Positions 1 through 8,060 of a DNA stretch of 50,744 nucleotides are shown piece after piece. Source of the DNA: Lachnospiraceae bacterium. GTDB taxonomy: Bacteria > Bacillota > Clostridia > Lachnospirales > Lachnospiraceae. Positions within the stretch are counted from its first letter, which is position 1. Each line of letters starts with the position of its first letter. A model generated the notes under the pieces. That model searched no databases. It was given only the letters and a program-made list of their open reading frames with translations, and was not told the DNA's origin. The translations under genes and the position numbers were made by a program. The DNA lies in contig JAQVHQ010000022.1 in NCBI GenBank assembly GCA_028696165.1, forward strand, positions 1 to 50,744, written 5' to 3'.

Positions 1-16
1 CTCCACCCCCCCTCAC

Positions 17-53
17 GCCCCGTGCCTCCCCAGGCACGCGCCTTCACTCCCAC
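17..53. repeat. Partial copy of the C-rich GTGCC/GGCAC hairpin module
   Basis: This stretch matches the flank module found at 147-181 and at 25349-25381: CCCCGTGCC, a 3-5 nt loop, GGCACGCGCC, then TTCACTCCCAC. Here it stands without a large palindrome inside the window, so it may be the tail of a further element cut off or decayed, or a tandem duplication of the module next to E1. The surrounding plus strand (1-215) is strongly pyrimidine-rich and shows no credible gene. Confidence 0.6.
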
Positions 54-118
54 CCCTCCATCTCTTCACATCCCCCCCAAAACAAAATCCAACTCCCTCC
101 CGCTTCCACCCACAAATC

Positions 119-536
119 CAGCCCCTAACCTCCACTCCACCTCAAGCCCCGTGCCTCCAGGCACGCGCCCTTACTCCCAACCACTCATCCGCTTCCACTC
201 CCTCCACCATCCCCAGCATAAAATGAGTACCCCTGGCTTCTGACAGAAACACCCAGGCGCAGGACTCCTTTGTTTTAAGAACATAAAGCGAGCTGCGGAA
301 CATCTTGGTGCAGAAAACCCGGCTGTAAGAGGGTGAAAAGTGTTTACCAAACACTTTTCAAAGACACCTTGAGGCACATATGCATCAAGCATATGTGTCG
401 AATGTGTCTGATCCCTCTTACAGCCGGGTTTTCTACACCTAGATGTTCCCAGTCGAGCGTCCTGTTCCTAAAACAAAGGAGTCCTGCGCCTGGGTGTTTC
501 TGTCAGAAGCCAGGGGTACTCATTTTATGCGTCCTC
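119..536. repeat. Large palindromic element E1 with C-rich flank
   Basis: Flank: CAGCCCCTAACCTCC (119-133), then the GTGCC/GGCAC hairpin (151-164). The palindrome runs 216-530. Outer arms 216-277 and 469-530 are perfectly complementary (62 bp). After a 19/19-nt internal loop comes an inner stem, 297-333 with 413-449 (37 bp, two mismatches). This opens into two hairpins: 334-360 (12-bp stem, 3-nt loop) and 362-409 (6-bp stem, facing GA steps, 11-bp stem, ATCAA loop). The motif GCGTCC (529-534) closes it, 10 nt beyond the stop codon of the minus-strand symporter gene. It could be a 3'-UTR structured RNA, a terminator-like element or a non-autonomous mobile palindrome. No other terminator for the symporter gene is visible. 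E2 (25321-25732) has the same architecture. Confidence 0.85.
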
Positions 537-540
537 ACTC

Positions 541-1962
541 CTAATACATCTTCCCACTCCGAACCTTCTCCAAATACTGCTTCGTCTCCGCCACAACAAC
601 ACCATTCAAAGCAATAATAGCCACAAGGTTCGGCAAAGCCATCAATCCATTGAAAATATCCGCAATCGTCCAAACCGCAGAAACCGTCATAAACGGCCCA
701 ATAAATACACAGAAAATATACAACCAGCGATACCCCGTTAAAATCCCCGGCTTATCACTGCCCACCAGATATTCCAAACATTTCTCACTATAATAATTCC
801 AACCAAGAATCGTAGTAAATGCAAAGAACACCAGACAAACCATCAAAATGAAAGAAGCCGCCTGTGATGGGAAAGGCAGTCCCAACTGAAACGCTTTCGT
901 AGTTACCGCAACACCTTCCAGTCCCATATCCCATGCACCAGTAATAACAATGGTCAAACCAGTCATAGTACAGATAACAATAGTATCAATAAAAGTACCA
1001 AGCATAGAAACCAGCCCCTGTGCTGCCGGTTCATCAGTCTGAGCTGCAGCTGCAGCAATTGGCGCACTACCAAGTCCAGCTTCGTTCGAGAAGATTCCTC
1101 GTGCTATACCCTTCTGCATCGCCACAATAATTGCACCCATAGCACCTCCTGCTGCCGCACGAAGGCCAAAAGCACTTTGCACAATCTCTACAACAGCTGC
1201 AGGAATCTTAGTAATATTAGTGACCAGAATAATCAATGCTGCCACTACATATAAGATTGCCATAAAAGGAACAACAACCTGTGCTACCGATGAAATTCTC
1301 TTTAATCCTCCGATGATAACAGCTGCTACACATATCGTAAGAATTAAACCAGCAATAACAACTGTCCAGGAATAATCTCTTCCAAACAGTTCAACAGTCC
1401 ATGCATTCGCCGGATCAAAGAAATTATTTACCGCACTGGTAATACCATTAATCTGAGTAAAAGTTCCGATACCCATCAGACCTACGCACAAACCAAAAAT
1501 AGCAAATAATTTACCCAGCCATTTCCAGTTCTTTCCCATACCATTTTCAATATAGTAGAACGGTCCGCCGACAATATGTCCATCATCTGCGACCTTACGA
1601 TATTTAATAGCCAATAAACATTCCGCATACTTTGTTGCCATTCCAAAAAGAGCTGCAATCCACATCCAGAATAAAGCTCCCGGACCTCCTGCTACTAACG
1701 CAGTTGCCACACCGACAATATTACCGGTTCCGATTGTTGCCGAAAGCGCAGTACATAAAGCAGCAAAACTGGATACTTCTCCATGTTCTCCGCTTTTTTC
1801 ATTTGCAAACATTCCTTTAATTGCCATTGGGAGTTTTGTGATCTGCACTCCTCTTAAACGAATAGTTAAGAAGATACCTACAGCAAGAATAAGTACGATT
1901 AGTGGTACACCCCATACGAAGCTGTCCACAGCATTCAGAAAATCATTGATAGTTTTTAACAT
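541..1962 (-). CDS. alsT: Alanine/glycine:cation symporter (AGCS family)
   Basis: A 473-aa polytopic membrane protein with about ten hydrophobic segments, matching the AGCS (AlsT/DagA) family in length and in motifs such as GTGNIVGVATALVAGGPGA near residue 95 and SNEAGLGSAP near residue 290. The family couples uptake of alanine or glycine to sodium or protons across the cytoplasmic membrane. The gene is preceded by a glycine riboswitch (2087-2168) and a terminator-like hairpin, so glycine is the likely substrate and regulator. The start at 1962 has a purine-rich Shine-Dalgarno (AGAAAGGA). The gene stands alone: the next gene upstream is 370 nt away and a large palindrome begins 10 nt after the stop codon. 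Confidence 0.93.
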   Translation of the reverse strand: MLKTINDFLNAVDSFVWGVPLIVLILAVGIFLTIRLRGVQITKLPMAIKGMFANEKSGEHGEVSSFAALCTALSATIGTGNIVGVATALVAGGPGALFWMWIAALFGMATKYAECLLAIKYRKVADDGHIVGGPFYYIENGMGKNWKWLGKLFAIFGLCVGLMGIGTFTQINGITSAVNNFFDPANAWTVELFGRDYSWTVVIAGLILTICVAAVIIGGLKRISSVAQVVVPFMAILYVVAALIILVTNITKIPAAVVEIVQSAFGLRAAAGGAMGAIIVAMQKGIARGIFSNEAGLGSAPIAAAAAQTDEPAAQGLVSMLGTFIDTIVICTMTGLTIVITGAWDMGLEGVAVTTKAFQLGLPFPSQAASFILMVCLVFFAFTTILGWNYYSEKCLEYLVGSDKPGILTGYRWLYIFCVFIGPFMTVSAVWTIADIFNGLMALPNLVAIIALNGVVVAETKQYLEKVRSGKMY

Positions 1963-2023
1963 TTTTTTGTTCCTTTCTCTTTTTCATTTAATAGAATTTT
2001 TCTGCCAATTTACTATTTTTTGG

Positions 2024-2059
2024 CAATAAAAATAAGAGCTGATAAAAAATCAGCCCTCT
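2024..2059 (-). terminator. Expression-platform hairpin of the glycine riboswitch
   Basis: On the minus strand GAGGGCTGAT pairs with ATCAGCTCTT around a short T-rich loop and is followed by ATTTTTATT. It sits between the aptamer and the symporter start, so it probably acts as the regulated terminator. Confidence 0.7.
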
Positions 2060-2086
2060 AAAGAGTAGAACTCGCATATAATTATG

Positions 2087-2223
2087 CTCTGTCCTTTGTG
2101 CCTGAGAGATAGACAGGTTGCCCTGCGTTACACCTTCGGCGCTCTTTCTAAGAAGAGACTCTCCAGAGTAAAACTTTATGCCGTATGCAGGCGAATAAAC
2201 AGACTATCCCCGTCCTTTGTTCA
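2087..2223 (-). promoter_or_regulatory. Glycine riboswitch, single aptamer with 5' ghost segment
   Basis: Read on the minus strand, 2168 to 2087 gives the glycine aptamer signature: CTCTGGAGAG at the 5' end, CGCCGAAGG, GGGCAACC, then CTCTCAGGCACAAAGGACAG. Just upstream, 2223-2205 carries AACAAAGGACGGGG, which resembles the 3' end of a second aptamer without the rest, as in singlet glycine riboswitches with a 5' ghost aptamer. It lies directly before a terminator-like hairpin and the AGCS symporter gene. The class is firm; the singlet/ghost assignment is inferred from the missing second aptamer. Confidence 0.9.
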
Positions 2224-2333
2224 TCCTCTGTCACACTGACACTGTAGTGTAGCATATCACACTTGTTACACAGAATCCATAGAAAAATAAATTTTTTATA
2301 AAATTTGTATAAAATTACCAATTATGCATATTC

Positions 2334-2897
2334 TTATTCCTTTTTCTTGGAAAAATGTATATGGTACTCATCTAATGTCATTCCCGTCAATGTCAGATAC
2401 AGAGCTAAATTCTTTGTCACATACCGCAGATGCCATGGTTCATATGGAATTCCTGTTATGCTGGTCTTTCTCTTCGGATATCGAAGAATAAAACCATACA
2501 ACGGACCATAAGCTGCCACCCACTTTCCAGCCTGTGTAAATTCAAATTCCTCTGTCAGTTCCAATGCTACATCCGGTGTCGATACATCCAGTGCCAAACC
2601 AAGCTGATGCTCACTGGCTCCAGGAAACGCAACCGCACCATTTGGATTCCTCTGATAAAGTACGGATTGCCTCTTATAAGAACGAAATCCAGATATAGCA
2701 AATAAGGAAATCTTCTCTTTGGCTGCCGCCTTGAACATTTCCTGAACATATACCGCTGCTTCTTTTTTTAAAAAGCGGCGCAAATCATCTGTAGGTACCT
2801 GACAAGGAAAGGGAACATTTACCAGTTTCAAATCATCCGGTATGTAATGAGGGCATAACAGGTGTTCTCTATCAACTAATTGAGCATAATCATACAT
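2334..2897 (-). CDS. D-alanyl-D-alanine carboxypeptidase (VanY/M15B family)
   Basis: A 187-aa protein with the M15B peptidase core: SGFRSYKRQ near residue 70, the zinc-ligand stretch SEHQLGLALDVS near residue 97, and EPWHLRYV near residue 153. The family trims the terminal D-alanine from peptidoglycan stem peptides. There is no N-terminal signal peptide or membrane segment, which is unusual for a wall enzyme: either an upstream part has been lost or it acts on cytoplasmic precursors. Start 2897 is set by AGGAGG four bases plus a TTTT spacer upstream; that ribosome site lies inside a hairpin. It follows pncB by 68 nt on the same strand. Confidence 0.85.
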   Translation of the reverse strand: MYDYAQLVDREHLLCPHYIPDDLKLVNVPFPCQVPTDDLRRFLKKEAAVYVQEMFKAAAKEKISLFAISGFRSYKRQSVLYQRNPNGAVAFPGASEHQLGLALDVSTPDVALELTEEFEFTQAGKWVAAYGPLYGFILRYPKRKTSITGIPYEPWHLRYVTKNLALYLTLTGMTLDEYHIHFSKKKE

Positions 2898-2901
2898 AAA
2901 A

Positions 2902-2941
2902 GCGCCTCCTTTTCTACAAACTATGTGAGAAAAGAAGGCGT
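2902..2941 (-). terminator. Hairpin between pncB and the carboxypeptidase gene, with the ribosome site in its 3' arm
   Basis: 2928-2941 pairs with 2902-2915 (13 of 14 positions, one G-U on the minus strand). The 3' arm is AGAAAAGGAGGCGC and is followed by TTTT and the ATG at 2897. The hairpin therefore looks like an intrinsic terminator for pncB and at the same time covers the AGGAGG of the next gene. Confidence 0.7.
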
Positions 2942-2965
2942 TAGAATCATAATTTTATTTTCAAT

Positions 2966-4441
2966 TTATTTATCTCTGTACTCCAGTGCTTCCAAACTAA
3001 GTTCTTCCAGCAGTTCAGATTTAATCTTGAATAATTTATTGGATAAATCAACATATACATTATGTGGATTTACAAGACGTTTTGTCTCGTCCCATAAAGT
3101 ATCTTTCTCTTTGGTACAGATATCGCGAAGTTCCATTACGCTTGGGGACTCATATACACAGGTTCCTTTAAGGAAAACAGGTACCAGTAATTCTCTCAAT
3201 GTATAAGAACCGCCCCTGATCTTGGTTTTCTTCCAGGTTTCCAATGGATCGAAGATAATCATATCTTCTGCCTCATCAAATGTTTCATCCGCCAGGCAGA
3301 TTAAATCAGCGCGAATCTTACCGGTCTCTTTGTCATAGATACGATAAACCGTTTTATTTCCCGGATTAGTTACTTTCTCAGAATTCTCAGAAAGTTTAAT
3401 CTTTGGCTGGAACTCTTCCTCTTCATTTTCCTTGATAGCGGCCAGTTTATATACACCGCCAAATGCAGGATTATCTTTGGAAGTAATCAGGTTCGTACCT
3501 ACTCCCCATGAATTAATCTTAGCGCCCTGTGTCTTTAAAGAATCAATCAGGTATTCATCCAAATCACTGGATGCCGAAATAATAGCATCTGAAAATCCTG
3601 CTTCACATAACATCTCATATGCCTTTTTAGACAGATAAGCCAAATCACCGCTGTCCATACGAATTCCATATTTTGTAAGAGGGATTCCCGCTTCCTTCAT
3701 CTCTTTAAACACACGAATAGCATTGGGAATTCCTGAATCTAATGTATCATAAGTGTCTACCAGCAGAATACATGCATCGGGATATTCCTTTGCATAAGTT
3801 TTAAATGCTGTATATTCATCCGGGAAACTCATAATCCAGCTATGTGCGTGAGTACCGCTGACCGGCACATCAAACATCTGTCCGCACAGTACATTGGAAG
3901 TTCCCACACAGCCTGCTATCATAGCAGCACGGGCACCATAGATACCCGCATCCGGTCCCTGCGCCCGGCGAAGTCCGAACTCCATAATTCCATCACCTTT
4001 CGCTGCATATACAACACGAGCCGCCTTTGTAGCAATCAGTGACTGATGATTGATGATATTAAGCAAAGCCGTTTCTATCAGCTGTGCTTCCATAATCGGT
4101 GCCACAACTTTTACTAACGGTTCTCTTGGAAATATAACAGTTCCTTCCGGAATAGCGTAAATATCTCCAGTAAAATGGAAGCTTCGCAGATATTCCAGAA
4201 AGTCTGGCTCAAACATCTTCAGACTCTGTAAATAAGTGATATCTTCATAGGTAAAATGCAGATCTTTAATATATTCAATAATCTGATCAAGACCGGCGCA
4301 GATTGCATAACCTCCATCACATGGATTGTGTCGATAGAAAGCATCAAACACAACAATCTGATCGGAAGGGTTTTTAAAATATCCCTGCATCATAGTAAGT
4401 TCATATAAGTCTGTTAAAAGGGTCAAGTTCATAGCTCTCAT
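2966..4441 (-). CDS. pncB: Nicotinate phosphoribosyltransferase
   Basis: 491 aa, normal for the family. It converts nicotinate, PRPP and ATP to nicotinate mononucleotide, the entry step of NAD salvage. The N-terminal LLTDLYELTMMQGYF and the central SGTHAHSWIMSFPDE and GIRMDSGDLAYLSKKA motifs are diagnostic of this family of type II phosphoribosyltransferases. Start 4441 is preferred over an ATG eight codons upstream, because GAGGAGAT lies six bases before it. It is followed after 68 nt by the carboxypeptidase gene through a terminator-like hairpin. Cytoplasmic. Confidence 0.95.
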   Translation of the reverse strand: MRAMNLTLLTDLYELTMMQGYFKNPSDQIVVFDAFYRHNPCDGGYAICAGLDQIIEYIKDLHFTYEDITYLQSLKMFEPDFLEYLRSFHFTGDIYAIPEGTVIFPREPLVKVVAPIMEAQLIETALLNIINHQSLIATKAARVVYAAKGDGIMEFGLRRAQGPDAGIYGARAAMIAGCVGTSNVLCGQMFDVPVSGTHAHSWIMSFPDEYTAFKTYAKEYPDACILLVDTYDTLDSGIPNAIRVFKEMKEAGIPLTKYGIRMDSGDLAYLSKKAYEMLCEAGFSDAIISASSDLDEYLIDSLKTQGAKINSWGVGTNLITSKDNPAFGGVYKLAAIKENEEEEFQPKIKLSENSEKVTNPGNKTVYRIYDKETGKIRADLICLADETFDEAEDMIIFDPLETWKKTKIRGGSYTLRELLVPVFLKGTCVYESPSVMELRDICTKEKDTLWDETKRLVNPHNVYVDLSNKLFKIKSELLEELSLEALEYRDK

Positions 4442-4538
4442 AAGAGTATCTCCTCTTCTTTCCAATAGATAATTCTATCTTTGACATTTTTCTTATTATA
4501 CCACCCCTGTTTTCAGTTGTAAAATAATTTTGTCTTTA

Positions 4539-4605
4539 CCGAAAAACTGACCATTTCAAGCAGGCGAAAACGGATTCAACCTGCTTGAAATGGTCAGTTT
4601 TTCGG
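4539..4605. terminator. Very long perfect hairpin between pncB and the citrate synthase gene
   Basis: 4539-4564 and 4580-4605 are perfectly complementary over 26 bp, with a 15-nt loop. The ends are AAAAA/TTTTT, so it can terminate transcription from either strand; it lies 12 nt after the citrate synthase stop. The segment AGCAGGCGAAAACGG at its apex recurs in the hairpin at 10629-10683. Confidence 0.8.
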
Positions 4606-4617
4606 TGGGATAGCCAA

Positions 4618-6057
4618 TTATACATTCTTCAGCGTATCTAATTTATATTTCTTTTGATATTCCTCTGTAAATGGATTTTCTTCTTCTCTCTCTTCCACTT
4701 CAAGGTATGGTCTATGATGTCCCACATAGCGATAGGCCGGACGAATAATCTTACCGGCATTAACCAACTCTTCCATACGGTGAGCTGACCATCCTGCCAT
4801 ACGTGAGATAGCAAAGATTGGTGTATACAGTTCTCTCGGTATTCCCAGCATGCTGTACACAAATCCACTGTAAAAGTCCACATTTGCACAGACAGGTTTA
4901 AATAATTTTCTCTTCTTCATAATCAACTCTCCAGCAACCTTTTCCACTGTCTCATGAAGTTCAAATTCCTTATCCATACCTTTTTCTGCTGCCAGATGTT
5001 TCGCATATCTTTTTAAGATAACTTCTCTAGGGTCACTGAGTGTATATACCGCATGACCCATCCCATAGATTAAGCCGGCATGGTCAAACACTTTCTTATC
5101 CAGAATAGCATCCAGATAATCTTTTAATACTTCCTCATTCTCCCAATCAGGACAATTATTCTCAATATCCTCAAACATATCCTGAACTTTCAGGTTCGCA
5201 CCACCATGTTTTGGTCCTTTCAGTGAGCCAATGGATGCTGCTACCGCAGAATATGTATCTGTTCCTGAAGATGTTACCACATGAGTAGTAAATGTAGAGT
5301 TATTACCACCACCATGTTCTGCATGAAGTACTAAAGCAATATCAAGAACCTTTGCCTCTAATTCTGTGAACTGTCCGTCCTCACGAAGCATATATAAGAT
5401 ATTCTCTGAAAATGATAATTCCGGCTTTGGACTCTTAATCATTAGATTTGCATCCTGACGGAAATGACGATATGAATGATAAGAATATACTGCTATCAAC
5501 GGCATCTTTGCAATCAGCTGCAATGACTGGCGAAGTGCATTCTCCACTGAGATACCATCTGGATTCTCATCATAGGTATACAAAGTCAAGACACAGCGCT
5601 GCATAGCATTCATGATGTTCTCATTGGAAGCCTTCATAACTACGTCACGGATGAAACGATTGGAAAGATTCATCATATCATTAAGAATCTTCTTAAACAT
5701 CTCAAACTGTCTGGCATTTGGCACTCTACCAAATATCAAAGTATAGATAGTCTCTTCAAATCCCTGGCGTTTATGTTCATAATGAGAAATCATATCTGCA
5801 ACATTATACCCTTGAAAATACAAAGTACCATCTGCAGGAATTTTTCTTCCATCCTCATATTTGTATGCCACTACATCTGAGATTTCTGTAAGGCCGGTAA
5901 GTACACCTTTACCATTGGAATCACGAAGTCCTCTTTTTACATCGTATTCCTGATACAGGTTCTGATCAATACGGCCAGACGCCAGACAGTATTGAAGCAG
6001 TTCCTTAAACTCCTGATTATGTGTCTTTTTTATTTCCAGAATTTCTTCAGTACTCAT
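4618..6057 (-). CDS. gltA: Citrate synthase
   Basis: 479 aa. Catalyses condensation of oxaloacetate and acetyl-CoA to citrate. The active-site histidines are in LHAEHGGGNNSTFTTHV (about residue 240) and GMGHAVYTLSDPR (about residue 340), and the C-terminal DFYSGFVYSMLGIP stretch holds the catalytic aspartate region. An N-terminal extension of about 45 residues before the core is typical of the long clostridial form. Start 6057 has AGGAGG seven bases upstream. The gene is 11 nt downstream of icd and close to a GntR regulator, giving a GntR-icd-gltA unit for the oxidative branch to 2-oxoglutarate; no aconitase gene lies in the window. Confidence 0.95.
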   Translation of the reverse strand: MSTEEILEIKKTHNQEFKELLQYCLASGRIDQNLYQEYDVKRGLRDSNGKGVLTGLTEISDVVAYKYEDGRKIPADGTLYFQGYNVADMISHYEHKRQGFEETIYTLIFGRVPNARQFEMFKKILNDMMNLSNRFIRDVVMKASNENIMNAMQRCVLTLYTYDENPDGISVENALRQSLQLIAKMPLIAVYSYHSYRHFRQDANLMIKSPKPELSFSENILYMLREDGQFTELEAKVLDIALVLHAEHGGGNNSTFTTHVVTSSGTDTYSAVAASIGSLKGPKHGGANLKVQDMFEDIENNCPDWENEEVLKDYLDAILDKKVFDHAGLIYGMGHAVYTLSDPREVILKRYAKHLAAEKGMDKEFELHETVEKVAGELIMKKRKLFKPVCANVDFYSGFVYSMLGIPRELYTPIFAISRMAGWSAHRMEELVNAGKIIRPAYRYVGHHRPYLEVEEREEENPFTEEYQKKYKLDTLKNV

Positions 6058-6068
6058 ATGTGTACCTC

Positions 6069-7271
6069 CTATTTTCTAAGTGTATCTGCAATCGCCTTGA
6101 TAAAGTCCCCACTGTTTAATACCGTAGGGTTTTCCATTGTAGTGATCAAAGCAAGGTCTTTGGTCATCTTACCTTCCTCGATAGTCTGAATGGTAGCATT
6201 CTCTAATTTATCAGCAAATTCCATTAATTCCTGATTTCCATCCATCTCTCCGCGTTTTCTAAGAGCTCCTGACCATGCAAAGATGGTTGCTACAGAGTTA
6301 GTGGAAGTCTCTTCCCCTTTAAGGTGTTTATAATAATGACGCTGAACAGTTCCGTGAGCAGCTTCATATTCATAATATCCATCTGGAGATACCAGTACAG
6401 AAGTCATCATTGCCAGTGAACCAAATGCAGAGGATACCATATCACTCATCACATCTCCATCATAGTTCTTACAAGCCCAGATGTATCCACCTTCTGATTT
6501 CATAACTCTCGCTACTGCATCATCAATCAGTGTATAGAAATATGTGATGCCTGCTGCTTCGAATTTTTCTTTATACTCAGCATCAAAGATTTCCTGGAAA
6601 ATATCTTTAAATGTATGATCGTATTTTTTAGAAATCGTATCTTTGGTTGCAAACCATAAATCCTGTTTTGTATCTAATGCATAATTAAAGCAGCTCTTTG
6701 CAAAGCTCTCAATCGAAGCATCGATATTATGCATACCCTGAGCAACTCCAGGTCCTTTAAAATCGAAGACCAATTCCTTTGTCTGACTTCCATCTTCAGC
6801 AGTGTATACAAGTTCTACCTTACCTGCTCCCGGGATTTTCATTTCTGTATTTTTATAAACATCACCATATGCATGTCTTGCAATGGTAATTGGTTTCTTC
6901 CAGTTTTTCACGCATGGTTCAATTCCTTTAACAACAATAGGAGCTCTGAATACAGTTCCGTCAAGAATGGCACGAATTGTCCCATTAGGGCTTTTCCACA
7001 TTTCTTTTAAATCATACTCTGTCATACGTGCTGCATTTGGAGTAATGGTTGCACACTTTACGGCCACACCATATTTTTTTGTTGCATTGGCTGAATCAAT
7101 GGTGATCTGATCATTGGTTTCATTTCTATGCTCTAAGCCTAAGTCATAATACTCTGTTTTTAAATCGATAAATGGGGTTAACAATTCATCTTTAATCATT
7201 TTCCAGAGAATTCTGGTCATCTCGTCTCCATCCATTTCTACTAACGGTGTTGTCATCTGAATCTTGTTCAT
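6069..7271 (-). CDS. icd: NADP-dependent isocitrate dehydrogenase (homodimeric, eukaryote-like type)
   Basis: 400 aa. Oxidatively decarboxylates isocitrate to 2-oxoglutarate. The sequence resembles the homodimeric NADP type also found in eukaryotes: [13 protein letters not shown] at the N terminus, [17 protein letters not shown] (about residue 93), and the cofactor region [12 protein letters not shown] (about residue 300). It is not the E. coli-type enzyme. Start 7271 is chosen because GGAGGAAAATTATT precedes it; a start 14 codons upstream would run into the GntR stop region. It lies 16 nt downstream of gntR and 11 nt upstream of gltA, most likely in one transcript. Confidence 0.94.
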   Translation of the reverse strand: MNKIQMTTPLVEMDGDEMTRILWKMIKDELLTPFIDLKTEYYDLGLEHRNETNDQITIDSANATKKYGVAVKCATITPNAARMTEYDLKEMWKSPNGTIRAILDGTVFRAPIVVKGIEPCVKNWKKPITIARHAYGDVYKNTEMKIPGAGKVELVYTAEDGSQTKELVFDFKGPGVAQGMHNIDASIESFAKSCFNYALDTKQDLWFATKDTISKKYDHTFKDIFQEIFDAEYKEKFEAAGITYFYTLIDDAVARVMKSEGGYIWACKNYDGDVMSDMVSSAFGSLAMMTSVLVSPDGYYEYEAAHGTVQRHYYKHLKGEETSTNSVATIFAWSGALRKRGEMDGNQELMEFADKLENATIQTIEEGKMTKDLALITTMENPTVLNSGDFIKAIADTLRK

Positions 7272-7287
7272 AATAATTTTCCTCCTG

Positions 7288-7944
7288 TTATTTGCTGGAA
7301 TCTTCCAATGCAAGGTTTTCTATTACATGTAATATGTGTTCGTTGGCCAGTTTTTCTGCCAAATCACCATCTCTATTCTTTATGGCTTCTAATATAGCCT
7401 TATGTTCTTCCACTGATTTCGTTGCCCTGTCAAGATCCTTCATGGATGTAATTCTCGCAAGCTGCACATACCGGTGAAAATCTCTCAGCACATGTTCCAT
7501 CATACGGCTTCCCGCTGCACGATACATAATCTGATGAAATTCATTATCAAACCGGACCATCTGATCCTGCTTGGATGCCTTCTTTAAACTAAACTCTGCC
7601 AGAAGAATTACCTCTTCCATCTCATTTATATCTTCATCGCTGATTCGCTCTGCTGCCCATCTTGCCGCTAATCCTTCCAGATATGATCTCATCTGATAGA
7701 TATCTCTTACATCCTCATGAGAAATGCCGGTTACATGCGCGCCTTTATTGGGTACAATTTCTACCAGGCCTTCCAATTCCAACTGCCTCAGTGCTTCCCT
7801 TACCGGAGTTCTGCTGACACCAATTTCTTCACCCAGGGTAGCTTCTTTTAATTCTTCGCCCTGGGCATATCTTCCAGATAAAATATCTGATCGGATTTTG
7901 TTAAAAACCTGACCTCTCAGGGATTGATCTTGATGCTCTTCCAT
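7288..7944 (-). CDS. GntR-family (FadR subgroup) transcriptional regulator
   Basis: 218 aa with an N-terminal winged helix ([16 protein letters not shown] through [20 protein letters not shown], about residues 13-60) and an all-helical FCD ligand domain (about residues 75-210) with conserved Asp and His residues that usually bind a metal. Start 7944 follows GGAGGCACAT; a longer reading frame upstream has no ribosome site and overlaps the promoter. It heads the icd-gltA unit and has its own palindromic operator on its promoter (7971-8006). A role in controlling 2-oxoglutarate/citrate synthesis is inferred from context; the effector is not evident. Confidence 0.9.
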   Translation of the reverse strand: MEEHQDQSLRGQVFNKIRSDILSGRYAQGEELKEATLGEEIGVSRTPVREALRQLELEGLVEIVPNKGAHVTGISHEDVRDIYQMRSYLEGLAARWAAERISDEDINEMEEVILLAEFSLKKASKQDQMVRFDNEFHQIMYRAAGSRMMEHVLRDFHRYVQLARITSMKDLDRATKSVEEHKAILEAIKNRDGDLAEKLANEHILHVIENLALEDSSK

Positions 7945-7970
7945 ATGTGCCTCCAAGATATATTGTATTT

Positions 7971-8006
7971 TTGTATAATTGTATACAATCATACAATATT
8001 TGTCAA
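7971..8006 (-). promoter_or_regulatory. gntR-icd-gltA promoter with overlapping operator
   Basis: On the minus strand: -35 TTGACA (8006-8001), a 17-bp spacer, -10 TACAAT (7983-7978). An inverted repeat TTGTATnATTGTATACAATT at 7996-7971, centred on TTGTATACAA, covers the -10 and part of the spacer. That form fits FadR-group GntR operators and suggests autorepression. Confidence 0.8.
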
Positions 8007-8060
8007 CCCTATCTTCTTTTGTTTTATTGACATTCTTCTGCGAACCATATTTTACTGATT

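Noticed and set aside
22-243. Open frame across the C-rich flank of E1
   Set aside because: Proline/serine low-complexity product from pyrimidine-rich DNA; no ribosome site; overlaps the repeat modules.
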